Assembly: GCA_050998615.1 (NCBI GenBank)
Contig: JBPCQA010000013.1
Location: forward strand, 106,673 to 170,672
Direction of reading: 5' to 3'
DNA length: 64,000 bases
From: JBPCQA01 sp050998615
GTDB taxonomy: Bacteria > Actinomycetota > Actinomycetes > Propionibacteriales > Nocardioidaceae
The notes below the pieces were generated by a model. It did not search any database. It was given only the letters and a program-made list of their open reading frames with translations, and was not told where the DNA came from. The stretch's first letter is position 1; each line of letters opens with the position of its first letter. Below, one piece after another: positions 52,993 through 61,222 of the stretch. The translations under genes were made by a program, and so were the position numbers.

Positions 52993-54714
52993 ATGAAGCC
53001 GGCAGACCTCGTCTCCACCCGACGGATCAGACCCCAACTGCTGTTGGAGCTCGACCTGACGCGAGGGCTGCTCGAGGCGCCACCGACGACGCGGTTGGAG
53101 GCGGCCAGGTCACGTCACGTGCCGACGCTGCGCGCCGTCGTCGAGGCGCTGCGCAAGGCGTCGCACGACGACAGCGTCGTTGGCATGGTCGCCCACATTG
53201 CCGGTAAGCAGCCAACATTGGCGCAGTCCCACGAGATCAGGACCGCGATCTCGGAGTTCAGCGGGGCAGGCAAGCTGACGGTGTGCTGGTCGGAGTCGTA
53301 CGGCGAGATGGGTCCCGGCAACATCGCCTATCACTTGGCGACGGGGTTCGATGAGATCTGGCTGCAGCCGAGCGGTGATGTGGGTCTGATTGGCGTGGTG
53401 GCGGAGGCGGTGTTCGTCCGTGACGCGCTGGACAAACTCGCGATCATGACGCAGATCGGCCAACGTGCCGAATACAAGACCGCGGCCAACATGTTCATGG
53501 AGTCCAGCATGACGGCGCCCCATCGCGAGATGGTCGAGCGAATCGTCGAATCCGCGATGACGACGATCGTCAACGATGTCGCGGCGGCTCGAAGGATCGA
53601 CTCTGCGTCCGTGCGGAACGCGATCGACCACGCACCTCTGACGGCCGAGGAGGCGCTGTCTCGAGGTCTCGTCGACCGGCTCGGCTACCGAGACGAGGTG
53701 TATGCCGACCTGAGGCGGCGGCTCGGCGAGGTGCAGCTTCGCTATGTCACGCGTTACGACAAGGGCCTGAAGAGCCTGGCCGCCCAGACCATCCAAACGC
53801 CGCCCAGGGTGGGAAGGCGGTCGAAGCCGGTGGTGGCGGTGGTGCAGGCGAGCGGGGGCATCCATCTCGGGCATAGCGGCAGATCACCGGTTGGCGGCCC
53901 GTCGATCGGGTCGGACTCACTTGGCTCCGCGTTGCGGTCGGTCGGCGAGGACGACGCTGTACGGGCCGTCGTGTTGCGGGTCGACAGCCCAGGCGGCTCG
54001 TACGTCGCGTCCGACGCGATCCGCCGTGAGGTGCTCGCACTTCGTCGTACCGGACGCCCGGTGGTCGCGTCGATGGGCTCGGTGGCCGGCTCGGGCGGCT
54101 ACTACATCGCAATGCCTGCGGACGTCGTCGTCGCCAACCCGGGGACGCTGACCGGCTCGATCGGCGTGTTGGCCGGCAAGCAGGTGATTCGAGACGCGTT
54201 GTCGCGGATCGGAGTCCAGCGGGAAGCCGTGTCGTCCGGCGCTTATGCGGAGATGTTCTCCACCCAACGGCCGTTCGACGACGACGAATGGCGCCGGATG
54301 GAAGGTTGGCTCGATCGGGTGTACGCCGACTTCACCGGCAAGGCGGCGCAGGACCGGTCAATGCCGGTGGCAGAGCTCGAATCGGTGGCGAAGGGCCGGG
54401 TCTGGACCGGCTCGGACGCTCGAGACCGCGGGCTCGTCGACGAGCTCGGCGGGCTTGAGGATGCCATTGGGTTGGCCTGCGAGCGCGCCCGGTTCAAGCG
54501 GTCCGCCGTTGATGTCAAGGCGCTGCCCAAACAGCGCCTGGTGGAGCGGGTCCGCCCGGCCGACAACAGCGAATCTCCGGCGGCGGCCACGGGGGTCTGG
54601 TTGAGCTCAAAACTGGGCTCGGTTTTGACCTCGGGTTTCGAGCCGATGCTCGCCACCTTCGGACTGGCGCCGTACGGCGTCTTGACGATGCCGGTCCTCT
54701 GGTCCTTGGCCTAG
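52993..54714 (+). CDS. sppA: Signal peptide peptidase SppA (protease IV, S49 family, 67K type)
   Basis: A 573-residue tandem S49 protease. The N-terminal copy supplies the general-base Lys162 (QRAEYKTAANMF) and the C-terminal copy the nucleophile Ser367 (SVAGSGGYYIA), the dyad known for E. coli SppA. VVLRVDSPGGSYVASDAIRRE and NPGTLTGSIGVLAGKQ are further S49 blocks. No N-terminal transmembrane helix is visible, so it may be cytoplasmic-side or amphipathically attached. It degrades released signal peptides or membrane proteins. Confidence 0.92.
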   Translation: MKPADLVSTRRIRPQLLLELDLTRGLLEAPPTTRLEAARSRHVPTLRAVVEALRKASHDDSVVGMVAHIAGKQPTLAQSHEIRTAISEFSGAGKLTVCWSESYGEMGPGNIAYHLATGFDEIWLQPSGDVGLIGVVAEAVFVRDALDKLAIMTQIGQRAEYKTAANMFMESSMTAPHREMVERIVESAMTTIVNDVAAARRIDSASVRNAIDHAPLTAEEALSRGLVDRLGYRDEVYADLRRRLGEVQLRYVTRYDKGLKSLAAQTIQTPPRVGRRSKPVVAVVQASGGIHLGHSGRSPVGGPSIGSDSLGSALRSVGEDDAVRAVVLRVDSPGGSYVASDAIRREVLALRRTGRPVVASMGSVAGSGGYYIAMPADVVVANPGTLTGSIGVLAGKQVIRDALSRIGVQREAVSSGAYAEMFSTQRPFDDDEWRRMEGWLDRVYADFTGKAAQDRSMPVAELESVAKGRVWTGSDARDRGLVDELGGLEDAIGLACERARFKRSAVDVKALPKQRLVERVRPADNSESPAAATGVWLSSKLGSVLTSGFEPMLATFGLAPYGVLTMPVLWSLA

Positions 54715-54842
54715 TGTCGTGCATGGGAAATACGTTCACGCTTGCCGCGCTTGCCGCGCTTGCCGCGCGCCTCGCTGCGTTCTCGTTGTCGGCCATAGGG
54801 CCAGCTATGCCCTCCTCCTCGGCCTTGCGATCCATCCCGGCA

Positions 54843-54882
54843 CTTGACGGGTCGGCGGGAAAACCTGACGGGTCGACGGGCT
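54843..54882. repeat. TGACGGGTCGGCGGGAAA repeat, second copy
   Basis: TGACGGGTCGGCGGGAAAACC followed by TGACGGGTCGACGGG. The reverse complement occurs at 28653-28690. It lies between convergent genes. Confidence 0.7.
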
Positions 54883-57316
54883 ACACGATGTCGCGATGTT
54901 GCAGCAGCCGAAACGCCACCAGCCCAGGCAGCACGGGAAGCCAGAACGTCAGGGCTCGGGAAGCCAACACCGCCGCGACGGCGTCGGTGGAAGACACCCC
55001 GATGGCGGTCAGACCGGCGACCAGCGCGCCTTCCACAGCACCGAGTCCGCCGGGTGTCGGAGCCAGCTGACCCAACGTCGACCCCACCACGAACACCGCG
55101 AAAACCGGCACCACCGGGAAGCTCGGCGCGAACGCGGCAAGAGTAGCGGCGAGCCCGGCCGCCGACAGCGCCAGGAATACCACCGAACCGCCGAAGAGCT
55201 GCGCCGCCCGGATCGGTTGACGCAACGTGGGCAGCAGCTCGCGGACCAGCTCTCGAGTCGAGACAACCAGCGGCTGCCACACCCGACGTCGTCCAAACGG
55301 TGACCACAGGAAAGCCGCCACAGCCACGACCAGCAACGCCGCACCCCCCAGCACCTGCCACCCAGTGGGAACGGCGAGTTGGCCTACCGGAGCTGCCTTG
55401 CCGATGGCCAGAATGCCGAGCACGGTGGCGACCGCGCTGATCAACCCGACCACCGCGCGGTTGAGGACGAGCACCCCGACGGCGTGTGTCCGGCGCAGAC
55501 CGAGTCGCTCCAGGTAGACAAGGTTGATCCCGTAGAAACCGATCCCGGCAGCCGTGGTGCGCCCGGTAAACGCGGCCGCCACCTGCACGGCCACCGTCTT
55601 CCCGATGGGCAGCGCTGCCCGGCTCGAACCCAGCACCGTGAGGGCCGAAGCTGGGATCGCGAGCAGCCCGGAGGCTGCCGCGGCGACGAGCCAGCGCCAG
55701 TCGGCTCGCGAAAGCGACTGCAGCACCTCGTTCATGCTGGACAGCTGCGGCAACAGCAGGTAAACCGCGAGCCCACCGGCCAGCAAGATCGCCACCGTGG
55801 CCGGGCGAACCGGGGACCGGAACGGCGGTATCGGCGCCCCGATTCGGTCGGCCAAACACTCACGCAGCTCGGTGAGCGCGACTCGACCACCGCCGAGCTG
55901 TTTGCGCATCCGGCGGTGTAGCGCCAGCCACTGCAAGTACGGCAGAGCGTCCTGCAATGTCTGTCTGGGCAGCGAGCGTACGGCGCTGCTGACGGCCCGC
56001 TTCACCCCGACCACCGAGGCGAGCGACACCAACATTTCGGCGGCATCCTGAGCGCCCTGGCCCGACGGGCCGCCGACCCGGCTGAACGTGAAGTCGACGA
56101 TGCGGGGGTGTCCGGCGGAATCGACGAGGATGTTCACCGCTCGCAGATCGTGGTGCGCGATGTGTTCCGCGCCGAGCGCCATCACGTCTGCCCAGATGTC
56201 GTCGAGAAGCGCGTCGGCGATCGCCCCTCGAGCCAGCGTCGAGAGCCGTCGCCCCTCGACGTACCGGCGGATCAGGAACGGGGGACCGTGCTCGATCTCC
56301 CCTGCCAGCAGCACCGGAACCGTGCCGACCCCGGCGCGTTCGGCGAGCAGCGTCACGTATGCCTCGTGCTCGACCTCGTGTCGCGGGGTGGACAGCCCCG
56401 GCTCGTGCTCCACCTCCAAGGAGGCGAGCGCGCGCCGCAGCTTGTACCAGGGGCCGGCCAGCCGGTGCATTCGCCGAACGACCTTCATCTGCAGCCGGTC
56501 GCCCACGCAGGTCACGACGTCGTACTCCTGAGGACGCAGCAGCTGGCGGCGCACTGCGGTGACGCAGGCGTCGTTGAGCCCGGCTCGGCCAAGCGCCAAC
56601 CGAACGGCGACCTCGGAGGTACGGCGTCCGGGTGCGCCGATCACCAGGTGGAAGAGCGTCCCGGTGCCCCAGCCCAGAACGCCGCCGGCGAAGGTGTCCA
56701 GCGGGAGGTTGTGGCCCAAGAAGACATCGGCGGCCGCTACCAGCACCACCAGGATCCAGCCGGTGTCTCGACTCAGCCGGGTCAGGTAAGGTCCGGCCGC
56801 CGTCACCAGTGCCGCGATCACCGCGACCCGCGCGTCGGGGAACTGGAAGCCACCAGGCCCCGGCTGGCGCAGCAACGTCGGCAACAAGGCGAGCGGCACC
56901 GGGCGCGGTCCCACCAGCCAGTAGATGAGCAGCGCCAGCACCCAGCTCACCACCCCCGAGGCCGTCAGCGCCATCGCCATCCGCACCCGACCGAGGTAGA
57001 GCGACAAGCCGGCGGCTACGGCGATGCCGGGCCAGGACCCAAACCACCGCAACACCTCCCAGCCGTGGCTCGACCAGCTGGGTAGCCGCTCGAGCTCTGA
57101 GAAGATCGCCGCCTCTACCGGGTTGACTTCACGCGACCTGGCGGCAACCAGGCAAGCCAACACGAGCCCGGCTGCCACGGCCATCCGGATCACGTCCGTG
57201 GGGTGCCGGCCGATCGACAGTCTCAGCTGGGCATACCGCCGCCCCCAGCGTGGCCGGATCCTCGGATCCACGGCGCGATCGACCTCGCGGGGAGGGTCCG
57301 ACTCGTTCGCCGCCAT
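54881..57316 (-). CDS. Three-domain membrane protein: PAP2-like, kinase-like, flippase-like (LPG synthase TM)
   Basis: About 811 residues. Part one (about residues 35-230) holds six helices with a PAP2-like layout (GHNLPLDTFAGGVLGWGTG). Part two (about 290-470) is a kinase-like fold with HHDLRAVNILVD (catalytic loop) and IVDFTF in place of DFG. Part three (about 525-811) is the AglD/lysyl-PG synthase-type membrane domain with FYGINLVYLERLGLRRTHAVGVLVLNR and LAPTPGGLGAVEGALVAGL. The ATG at 57316 is a best guess; no strong ribosome-binding site. Function unknown; probably modification or transport of a lipid-linked substrate. Confidence 0.85.
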   Translation of the reverse strand: MAANESDPPREVDRAVDPRIRPRWGRRYAQLRLSIGRHPTDVIRMAVAAGLVLACLVAARSREVNPVEAAIFSELERLPSWSSHGWEVLRWFGSWPGIAVAAGLSLYLGRVRMAMALTASGVVSWVLALLIYWLVGPRPVPLALLPTLLRQPGPGGFQFPDARVAVIAALVTAAGPYLTRLSRDTGWILVVLVAAADVFLGHNLPLDTFAGGVLGWGTGTLFHLVIGAPGRRTSEVAVRLALGRAGLNDACVTAVRRQLLRPQEYDVVTCVGDRLQMKVVRRMHRLAGPWYKLRRALASLEVEHEPGLSTPRHEVEHEAYVTLLAERAGVGTVPVLLAGEIEHGPPFLIRRYVEGRRLSTLARGAIADALLDDIWADVMALGAEHIAHHDLRAVNILVDSAGHPRIVDFTFSRVGGPSGQGAQDAAEMLVSLASVVGVKRAVSSAVRSLPRQTLQDALPYLQWLALHRRMRKQLGGGRVALTELRECLADRIGAPIPPFRSPVRPATVAILLAGGLAVYLLLPQLSSMNEVLQSLSRADWRWLVAAAASGLLAIPASALTVLGSSRAALPIGKTVAVQVAAAFTGRTTAAGIGFYGINLVYLERLGLRRTHAVGVLVLNRAVVGLISAVATVLGILAIGKAAPVGQLAVPTGWQVLGGAALLVVAVAAFLWSPFGRRRVWQPLVVSTRELVRELLPTLRQPIRAAQLFGGSVVFLALSAAGLAATLAAFAPSFPVVPVFAVFVVGSTLGQLAPTPGGLGAVEGALVAGLTAIGVSSTDAVAAVLASRALTFWLPVLPGLVAFRLLQHRDIV

Positions 57317-57395
57317 GCCATGGATGCTGCCTGCTTTCTGCCAGCCAGACAACGTCGGGGGTCCAACATTGGAGCTCCGCGTCATACTGACTTTC

Positions 57396-58106
57396 ATGAC
57401 TCAACCCACATCGTCGGTTGCCCACATCGACACCGACGACGGCCCGATGCCGGGTCATCTCTGGTTGCCTCCGCTCGGAACCGGGCCAGGGCTGCTGTTG
57501 TTGCATGAGATCTTCGGCGTCTCCGACTACATCAAGCGGCGGGGCGCCGATCTAGCAGCGCTCGGGTACGTCGTCCTCGCACCCGAGATCTTCTGGCGGC
57601 TCGACGACTCCGAGATCGACGAGTCCGCACCAGACTTCCTGGAGCAGGCGATGGCGGTAGTCGGTCGGTTGGACTGGCCTACCGCGGTCGAGGACTCGCG
57701 GGCGGCGCTCGCCCATCTGCGTCGGCTCGACCAGGTGTCCGGCGGAGTGGGAGTGATCGGCTTCTGCTTCGGCGGAGGACTGGCGTTCAACCTCGCGGCG
57801 GTGGACTCACCCGACGTGCTGGTCAGCTACTACGGATCGGCGCTGCCGAACCTGCTGGACCTGGCGCCAAAGGTCACCGCGCCGAGCCTGCACCATTTCG
57901 GTCTGGCCGACGCCTATCTCGATCCCGACACGGTGATGCGTATTCGCGCTGCGGTAACCGCCCAGTCCAACACCCGCTTCGAAACGTACGGCGGGGCCGG
58001 GCACGCCTTCGACAACCCCCGGCCCGAGTTCCACGACGCAACTGCCTCGGCCCAGGCCTGGCGGACCACCACGGCGTTTCTCGCCGACAAACTCCCACCT
58101 CGCTGA
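57396..58106 (+). CDS. Dienelactone hydrolase family protein
   Basis: A 236-residue alpha/beta hydrolase. The triad is visible: Cys124 in GFCFGGGLAF, Asp172 in FGLADAYLD and His203 in GGAGHAF; Glu38 in LLLHEIFGVSDYI fits the family role of activating the Cys. The family opens lactone rings or hydrolyses related esters; the real substrate is unknown. ATG 57396 has CATACT seven bases upstream. It is divergent from the three-domain membrane protein gene. Confidence 0.9.
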   Translation: MTQPTSSVAHIDTDDGPMPGHLWLPPLGTGPGLLLLHEIFGVSDYIKRRGADLAALGYVVLAPEIFWRLDDSEIDESAPDFLEQAMAVVGRLDWPTAVEDSRAALAHLRRLDQVSGGVGVIGFCFGGGLAFNLAAVDSPDVLVSYYGSALPNLLDLAPKVTAPSLHHFGLADAYLDPDTVMRIRAAVTAQSNTRFETYGGAGHAFDNPRPEFHDATASAQAWRTTTAFLADKLPPR

Positions 58107-58216
58107 CGCTCTGCCGGCTGACCCGCTGGCCTCGCATTCCCCTCCAGCCCCGCGTTCGGGTTGCCAGATGGTCGCTCATGTGTGGGTCATAGCGTGGTGC
58201 GTCGCCAAGCGAGTGC

Positions 58217-58222
58217 TACAGT
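58217..58222 (+). promoter_or_regulatory. Candidate leaderless -10 (TACAGT) of the Phd/YefM-like antitoxin
   Basis: TACAGT ends exactly six bases before ATG 58229. The surrounding TGCTACAGTTGCTACA is a direct repeat of TGCTACA that may serve as an operator. Confidence 0.5.
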
Positions 58223-58228
58223 TGCTAC

Positions 58229-58477
58229 ATGAGGACGATCAGTCACCGGGAGCTCCGGAACGACAGCAGCGCGGTCCTTCGCGAGGTCCAAAGTGGGGAG
58301 TCCATCACCGTGACTAACCGCGGGCAGCCTGTGGCCGTGCTCGTTCCAGTCGGCACAGCGTCGGACCTCCGGTGCGTACGCCCGGCGAAGCAGCGGCCGT
58401 CCTTCTCCGGAATCGGTCGCCACATGATTGCTGAGCCGTCCGCAGCTACGCTGACTGAACTTCGAGACGAGCGGTGA
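58229..58477 (+). CDS. Phd/YefM-family antitoxin
   Basis: An 82-residue antitoxin with the typical N-terminus TISHRELRNDSSAVLREVQSGESITVTNRGQPVAVLVPV of the Phd fold, and a C-terminal tail likely to bind toxin. It overlaps the PIN gene by four bases. Antitoxin of the Phd type with a PIN toxin (VapB-like exchange) is common. Confidence 0.85.
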   Translation: MRTISHRELRNDSSAVLREVQSGESITVTNRGQPVAVLVPVGTASDLRCVRPAKQRPSFSGIGRHMIAEPSAATLTELRDER

Positions 58478-58893
58478 CCGACGTCTACCTGGACACTTCG
58501 GCAGCCGTGAAACTGCTGGTCGAGGAGCCGGAGTCCGTCGCGCTTGCAACCTTTCTGGACCAGACGGACGGGAGCGTCGTTGCCTGTCTGTTACTGGAGA
58601 CCGAACTGCGCCGATTCGCGGTGCGACATGGGATCACCCAGTCAGACGTAACCCGCATCCTCGGCATGGTTGCGCTGTACGACATGCCCCGGAGCTTGTA
58701 CTACGAGGCAGGCATCCTTCCTGGCCGGCACTTGCGATCGCTGGACGCGCTCCATCTGGCCGCCGCCGTGCGAATCGGAACAGACTCCGTCTTGACGTAC
58801 GACGGTCGTATGCAGGAGGCAGCCGCAGGAATTGGCCTGGAGGTGATCGCAGGGTGGCCTACTTGGCGTAGTGGTAGCGCGCCTGCAGGATGA
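58474..58893 (+). CDS. PIN-domain toxin (VapC type)
   Basis: A 139-residue PIN protein: Asp in VYLDTSAAVKLLVEE, Glu in LLLETELRRFA, and Asp in SLDALHLAAAVR and VLTYDGRMQEA. It overlaps the antitoxin at its start and the converging YoeB gene by 35 bases at its end. A rare TTA codon occurs at 58591-58593. Confidence 0.88.
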   Translation: MTDVYLDTSAAVKLLVEEPESVALATFLDQTDGSVVACLLLETELRRFAVRHGITQSDVTRILGMVALYDMPRSLYYEAGILPGRHLRSLDALHLAAAVRIGTDSVLTYDGRMQEAAAGIGLEVIAGWPTWRSGSAPAG

Positions 58894-59119
58894 TCAAGTC
58901 ATCGTCACGCACGACGTAGACCATGCGGTGCTCATCGGTGATGCGGCGTGACCAGGAGTTAACGAGTGCATACTTCAGAAGCTCCGGCTTGCCGATTCCG
59001 GCGAAGGGGTCGCGGGCGGCATCGTCAATCAAGCGGTTGATGCGCTTGACCAGCGTGCGGTCGCAGCGTTGCCAATGCACGTAATCGTCCCACGCTTGCG
59101 GTGCGAAGACGATCCTCAC
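58859..59119 (-). CDS. YoeB/Txe-family toxin
   Basis: An 86-residue ribosome-dependent RNase of the RelE superfamily. VFAPQAWDDYVHWQRCDRTLVKRINRLIDDAARDPFAGIGKPELLKYAL and the C-terminal SWSRRITDEHRMVYVV, ending ILQARYHYAK, are the YoeB signature (catalytic Glu, Arg and C-terminal His-Tyr). It overlaps the end of a PIN toxin gene on the other strand. Confidence 0.92.
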   Translation of the reverse strand: MRIVFAPQAWDDYVHWQRCDRTLVKRINRLIDDAARDPFAGIGKPELLKYALVNSWSRRITDEHRMVYVVRDDDLIILQARYHYAK

Positions 59120-59364
59120 TCGCGGTCGAGTGCGTGCGCGCGGGCTTCGCCGCGCTCGACCGACTCCATGGCATCGAGCAAGCGCCGTGCGTTCGCGGGA
59201 GAGCGGAACAGGTACGCCGTCTCCTGCCAGGCTGAGTAGTCGTCTGCCGACATGAGCACGGCGTTACCCTTCTTCGAGGTGATCTCGACGGGTGCGCGGT
59301 CATCGTTGACCCGCTCGATGAGCGGGAACAGGGACTTGCGAGCCTCGCTGGCGGTAATGGACAT
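59116..59364 (-). CDS. YefM-family antitoxin
   Basis: An 82-residue antitoxin: MSITASEARKSLFPLIERVNDD and APVEITSKKGNAVLMSADDYSAWQETAYL are the Phd/YefM blocks; the tail binds YoeB. It overlaps the toxin gene by four bases. ATG 59364 follows AGGAGG with normal spacing, choosing the short start. An operator-like palindrome lies just upstream. Confidence 0.92.
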   Translation of the reverse strand: MSITASEARKSLFPLIERVNDDRAPVEITSKKGNAVLMSADDYSAWQETAYLFRSPANARRLLDAMESVERGEARAHALDRE

Positions 59365-59377
59365 CCGACCTCCTAAC

Positions 59378-59397
59378 TGGTACAAGAAATAGTACCA
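59378..59397. promoter_or_regulatory. YefM operator-like palindrome (TGGTAC-N8-GTACCA)
   Basis: A perfect inverted repeat with six-base arms and eight-base spacer, immediately upstream of the antitoxin ribosome-binding site. The core resembles the TGTACA sites bound by YefM/YoeB, so autorepression is likely. Confidence 0.65.
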
Positions 59398-59486
59398 TCT
59401 GATCTGGGACGGCACTCAGGCGACAGACACTTCACCACCATCGACGATGCGGTGGACCCCAACTGTGGGATCGGCGTTGAGATCAC

Positions 59487-60131
59487 TCATGCTCGTGAGC
59501 CGTAGGTCACCCCGGTCGCGTGCAAGGGGCAATAACCCGCAGGGTTTTTCGCGAGATACTGCTGGTGGTAGTCCTCGGCGTAAAAGTAGTCAGCAAGCGT
59601 CTGGATGGACGTCGTGATCTCGCCGTATCCGGCCTTGTTCAACTCCTCCTGGTAGGCGGCCCGCGACTTCTCCGCTTCCGCCTGCTGTTCCGGGGTCGTG
59701 GTCAGCAGGAGCGAACGGTACTGGCTGCCGGAGTCGTTGCCTTGACGCATCCCCTGGGTAGGGTCATGTGCCTCCCAGAACACCTTCAGAAGGTCGGCGT
59801 CGCACACCTTGTCAGGGTCGAAGACCACCCGGACCACCTCGGCGTGACCGGTGCGGCCGCTGCAAACCTCGTCGTACGTCGGATTAGGTGTCAGGCCACC
59901 GGCGTACCCAACGGACGTGGACCAGACGCCCGGCAGCTCCCAGAACATCTTCTCCTCGCCCCAAAAGCAGCCCAGCCCGAACACGGCGACCTCGAAGCCG
60001 GCAGGGACCTCACCTTCCAACGGAGTGCCGAGCACGTAATGCTTGTCGGGAACGGAAAACGGGCGGGTGTCGCGCCCCGGCAACGCCGTCTCGGCGGTCG
60101 GCAGCTCGGTCTTGGTGCGGCCAAATATCAT
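59487..60131 (-). CDS. msrA: Peptide methionine sulfoxide reductase MsrA
   Basis: A 214-residue MsrA. The catalytic Cys55 lies in [13 protein letters not shown], the family signature. [29 protein letters not shown] and [23 protein letters not shown] follow in order. It repairs methionine-S-sulfoxide in proteins. It faces the GNAT-Nudix gene across a 36-base gap. A GAGGACG site precedes the start. Confidence 0.96.
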   Translation of the reverse strand: MIFGRTKTELPTAETALPGRDTRPFSVPDKHYVLGTPLEGEVPAGFEVAVFGLGCFWGEEKMFWELPGVWSTSVGYAGGLTPNPTYDEVCSGRTGHAEVVRVVFDPDKVCDADLLKVFWEAHDPTQGMRQGNDSGSQYRSLLLTTTPEQQAEAEKSRAAYQEELNKAGYGEITTSIQTLADYFYAEDYHQQYLAKNPAGYCPLHATGVTYGSRA

Positions 60132-60155
60132 CTCGGGACGTCCTCACGATCGCTA

Positions 60156-60161
60156 TAGGGT
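60156..60161 (+). promoter_or_regulatory. Candidate leaderless -10 (TAGGGT) of the GNAT-Nudix gene
   Basis: TAGGGT, overlapping TATAGG, ends exactly six bases before ATG 60168. Confidence 0.5.
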
Positions 60162-60167
60162 GGCGCA

Positions 60168-61181
60168 ATGTCGATCGTCGTGAAGCAGCTTGCCCACGAG
60201 GAAGACGTTGCGGTCTCTTCATTGTGGCAGGCGGCCATCGACGAGCGCCGTCGCAACCTAGGCTTCGACGCGATCACCACCCAGGCGGCCGTGCTGAGCC
60301 GCCCCGGGAGTTTTGGCGTCGGAATCCTCGACGGCCCCCGGCTCGTCTCGATCGCTCTGGCCATGCCGGCGCGCGCCGATGACGCCCACAGTGACCGAAA
60401 CGTCCCTGGGCTGGCGCATATTTCGTCGGTGGCCACGCTGCCCGGCGAGTGGGGTCGGGGACTTGGCGGACTCTCGGTTCGCGCCGTGATGTCGCAGGCC
60501 GGTCGGCGCGGCTATGCGCGCGCTCAACTGTGGACCCATGACAGCAATGTCGGTGCTCGGCGCCTCTACGAACGCGAGGGTTTCGCGGTGTCGGGTCGCC
60601 GACGCCATGACGACCGCGGTGAACCGATCCTGCACTTCCTGCGTGAGCTACCGGCTCCCGCCCTTGTAGCGCGTCGGGCCGCGCGGCTCTTGTGCGTTGA
60701 CCCGGAGCAGCAGGTGTTGCTCATGCACTGGCAGGACCCGGTCGACGGCTATCGGCTCTGGGAGCCCCCGGGTGGTGGCCTCGAGCCTGGCGAGACCCAG
60801 CTTCAAGCAGTGCGACGTGAGTGGGCGGAAGAGACCGGGTTGCCGCTGCCCGATCTCGGATCCTCCGCGGCCCTGGTGGCCCGCGACGTCGTGTGGCGCG
60901 GTGGTCGGGTGGTCACCGACGAGGATTTTTTCTTCGGTACGACGAGTGTGGTGGCCGCACGTCTCCAACCCGGGGGATTCACCCCTGCCGAGCGGGTCGA
61001 CAGTCTCGGCCACGACTGGGTGCATTGGCGCAAGCTCGACTCGCTCGACGACCCGGTGGAGCCCGACCTGATCCCGGTCCTGCGGCGACTCGCCCCCGAC
61101 GGTCCCTGGGCAGGTCGCCCAGTCACGGTGGTTGAGCAGCGAGCGACAGCGAGCGTCTCGAAACCACCGCCCTGTCGCTAA
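60168..61181 (+). CDS. GNAT acetyltransferase - Nudix hydrolase fusion
   Basis: A 337-residue fusion. Residues about 1-165 form a GNAT domain (AHISSVATLPGEWGRGLGGLSVRAVM is the acetyl-CoA loop, then DSNVGARRLYEREGF). Residues about 170-310 are a Nudix hydrolase with the box GGGLEPGETQLQAVRREWAEETGLPL. The last 18 residues (TVVEQRATASVSK...) are encoded by the dispersed hairpin repeat at 61127-61194, so the normal C-terminus has been lost or extended. Substrates are unknown. Confidence 0.85.
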   Translation: MSIVVKQLAHEEDVAVSSLWQAAIDERRRNLGFDAITTQAAVLSRPGSFGVGILDGPRLVSIALAMPARADDAHSDRNVPGLAHISSVATLPGEWGRGLGGLSVRAVMSQAGRRGYARAQLWTHDSNVGARRLYEREGFAVSGRRRHDDRGEPILHFLRELPAPALVARRAARLLCVDPEQQVLLMHWQDPVDGYRLWEPPGGGLEPGETQLQAVRREWAEETGLPLPDLGSSAALVARDVVWRGGRVVTDEDFFFGTTSVVAARLQPGGFTPAERVDSLGHDWVHWRKLDSLDDPVEPDLIPVLRRLAPDGPWAGRPVTVVEQRATASVSKPPPCR

Positions 61182-61194
61182 CAAGCGGCCTCCT
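61127..61194. repeat. Dispersed hairpin repeat, full-length copy
   Basis: GGTGGTTGAGCAGCGAGCG...CGAAACCACCGCCCTGTCGC and TAACAAGCGGCCTCCT. It matches 21130-21196 nearly end to end. It forms the 3' end of the GNAT-Nudix reading frame and ends just before the cystathionine gamma-synthase promoter. Confidence 0.85.
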
Positions 61195-61210
61195 GGACCA
61201 ACCTGTGGCC

Positions 61211-61216
61211 TAAGCT
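61211..61216 (+). promoter_or_regulatory. Candidate leaderless -10 (TAAGCT) of metB-like gene
   Basis: TAAGCT ends exactly six bases before ATG 61223. Confidence 0.5.
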
Positions 61217-61222
61217 CACGGC

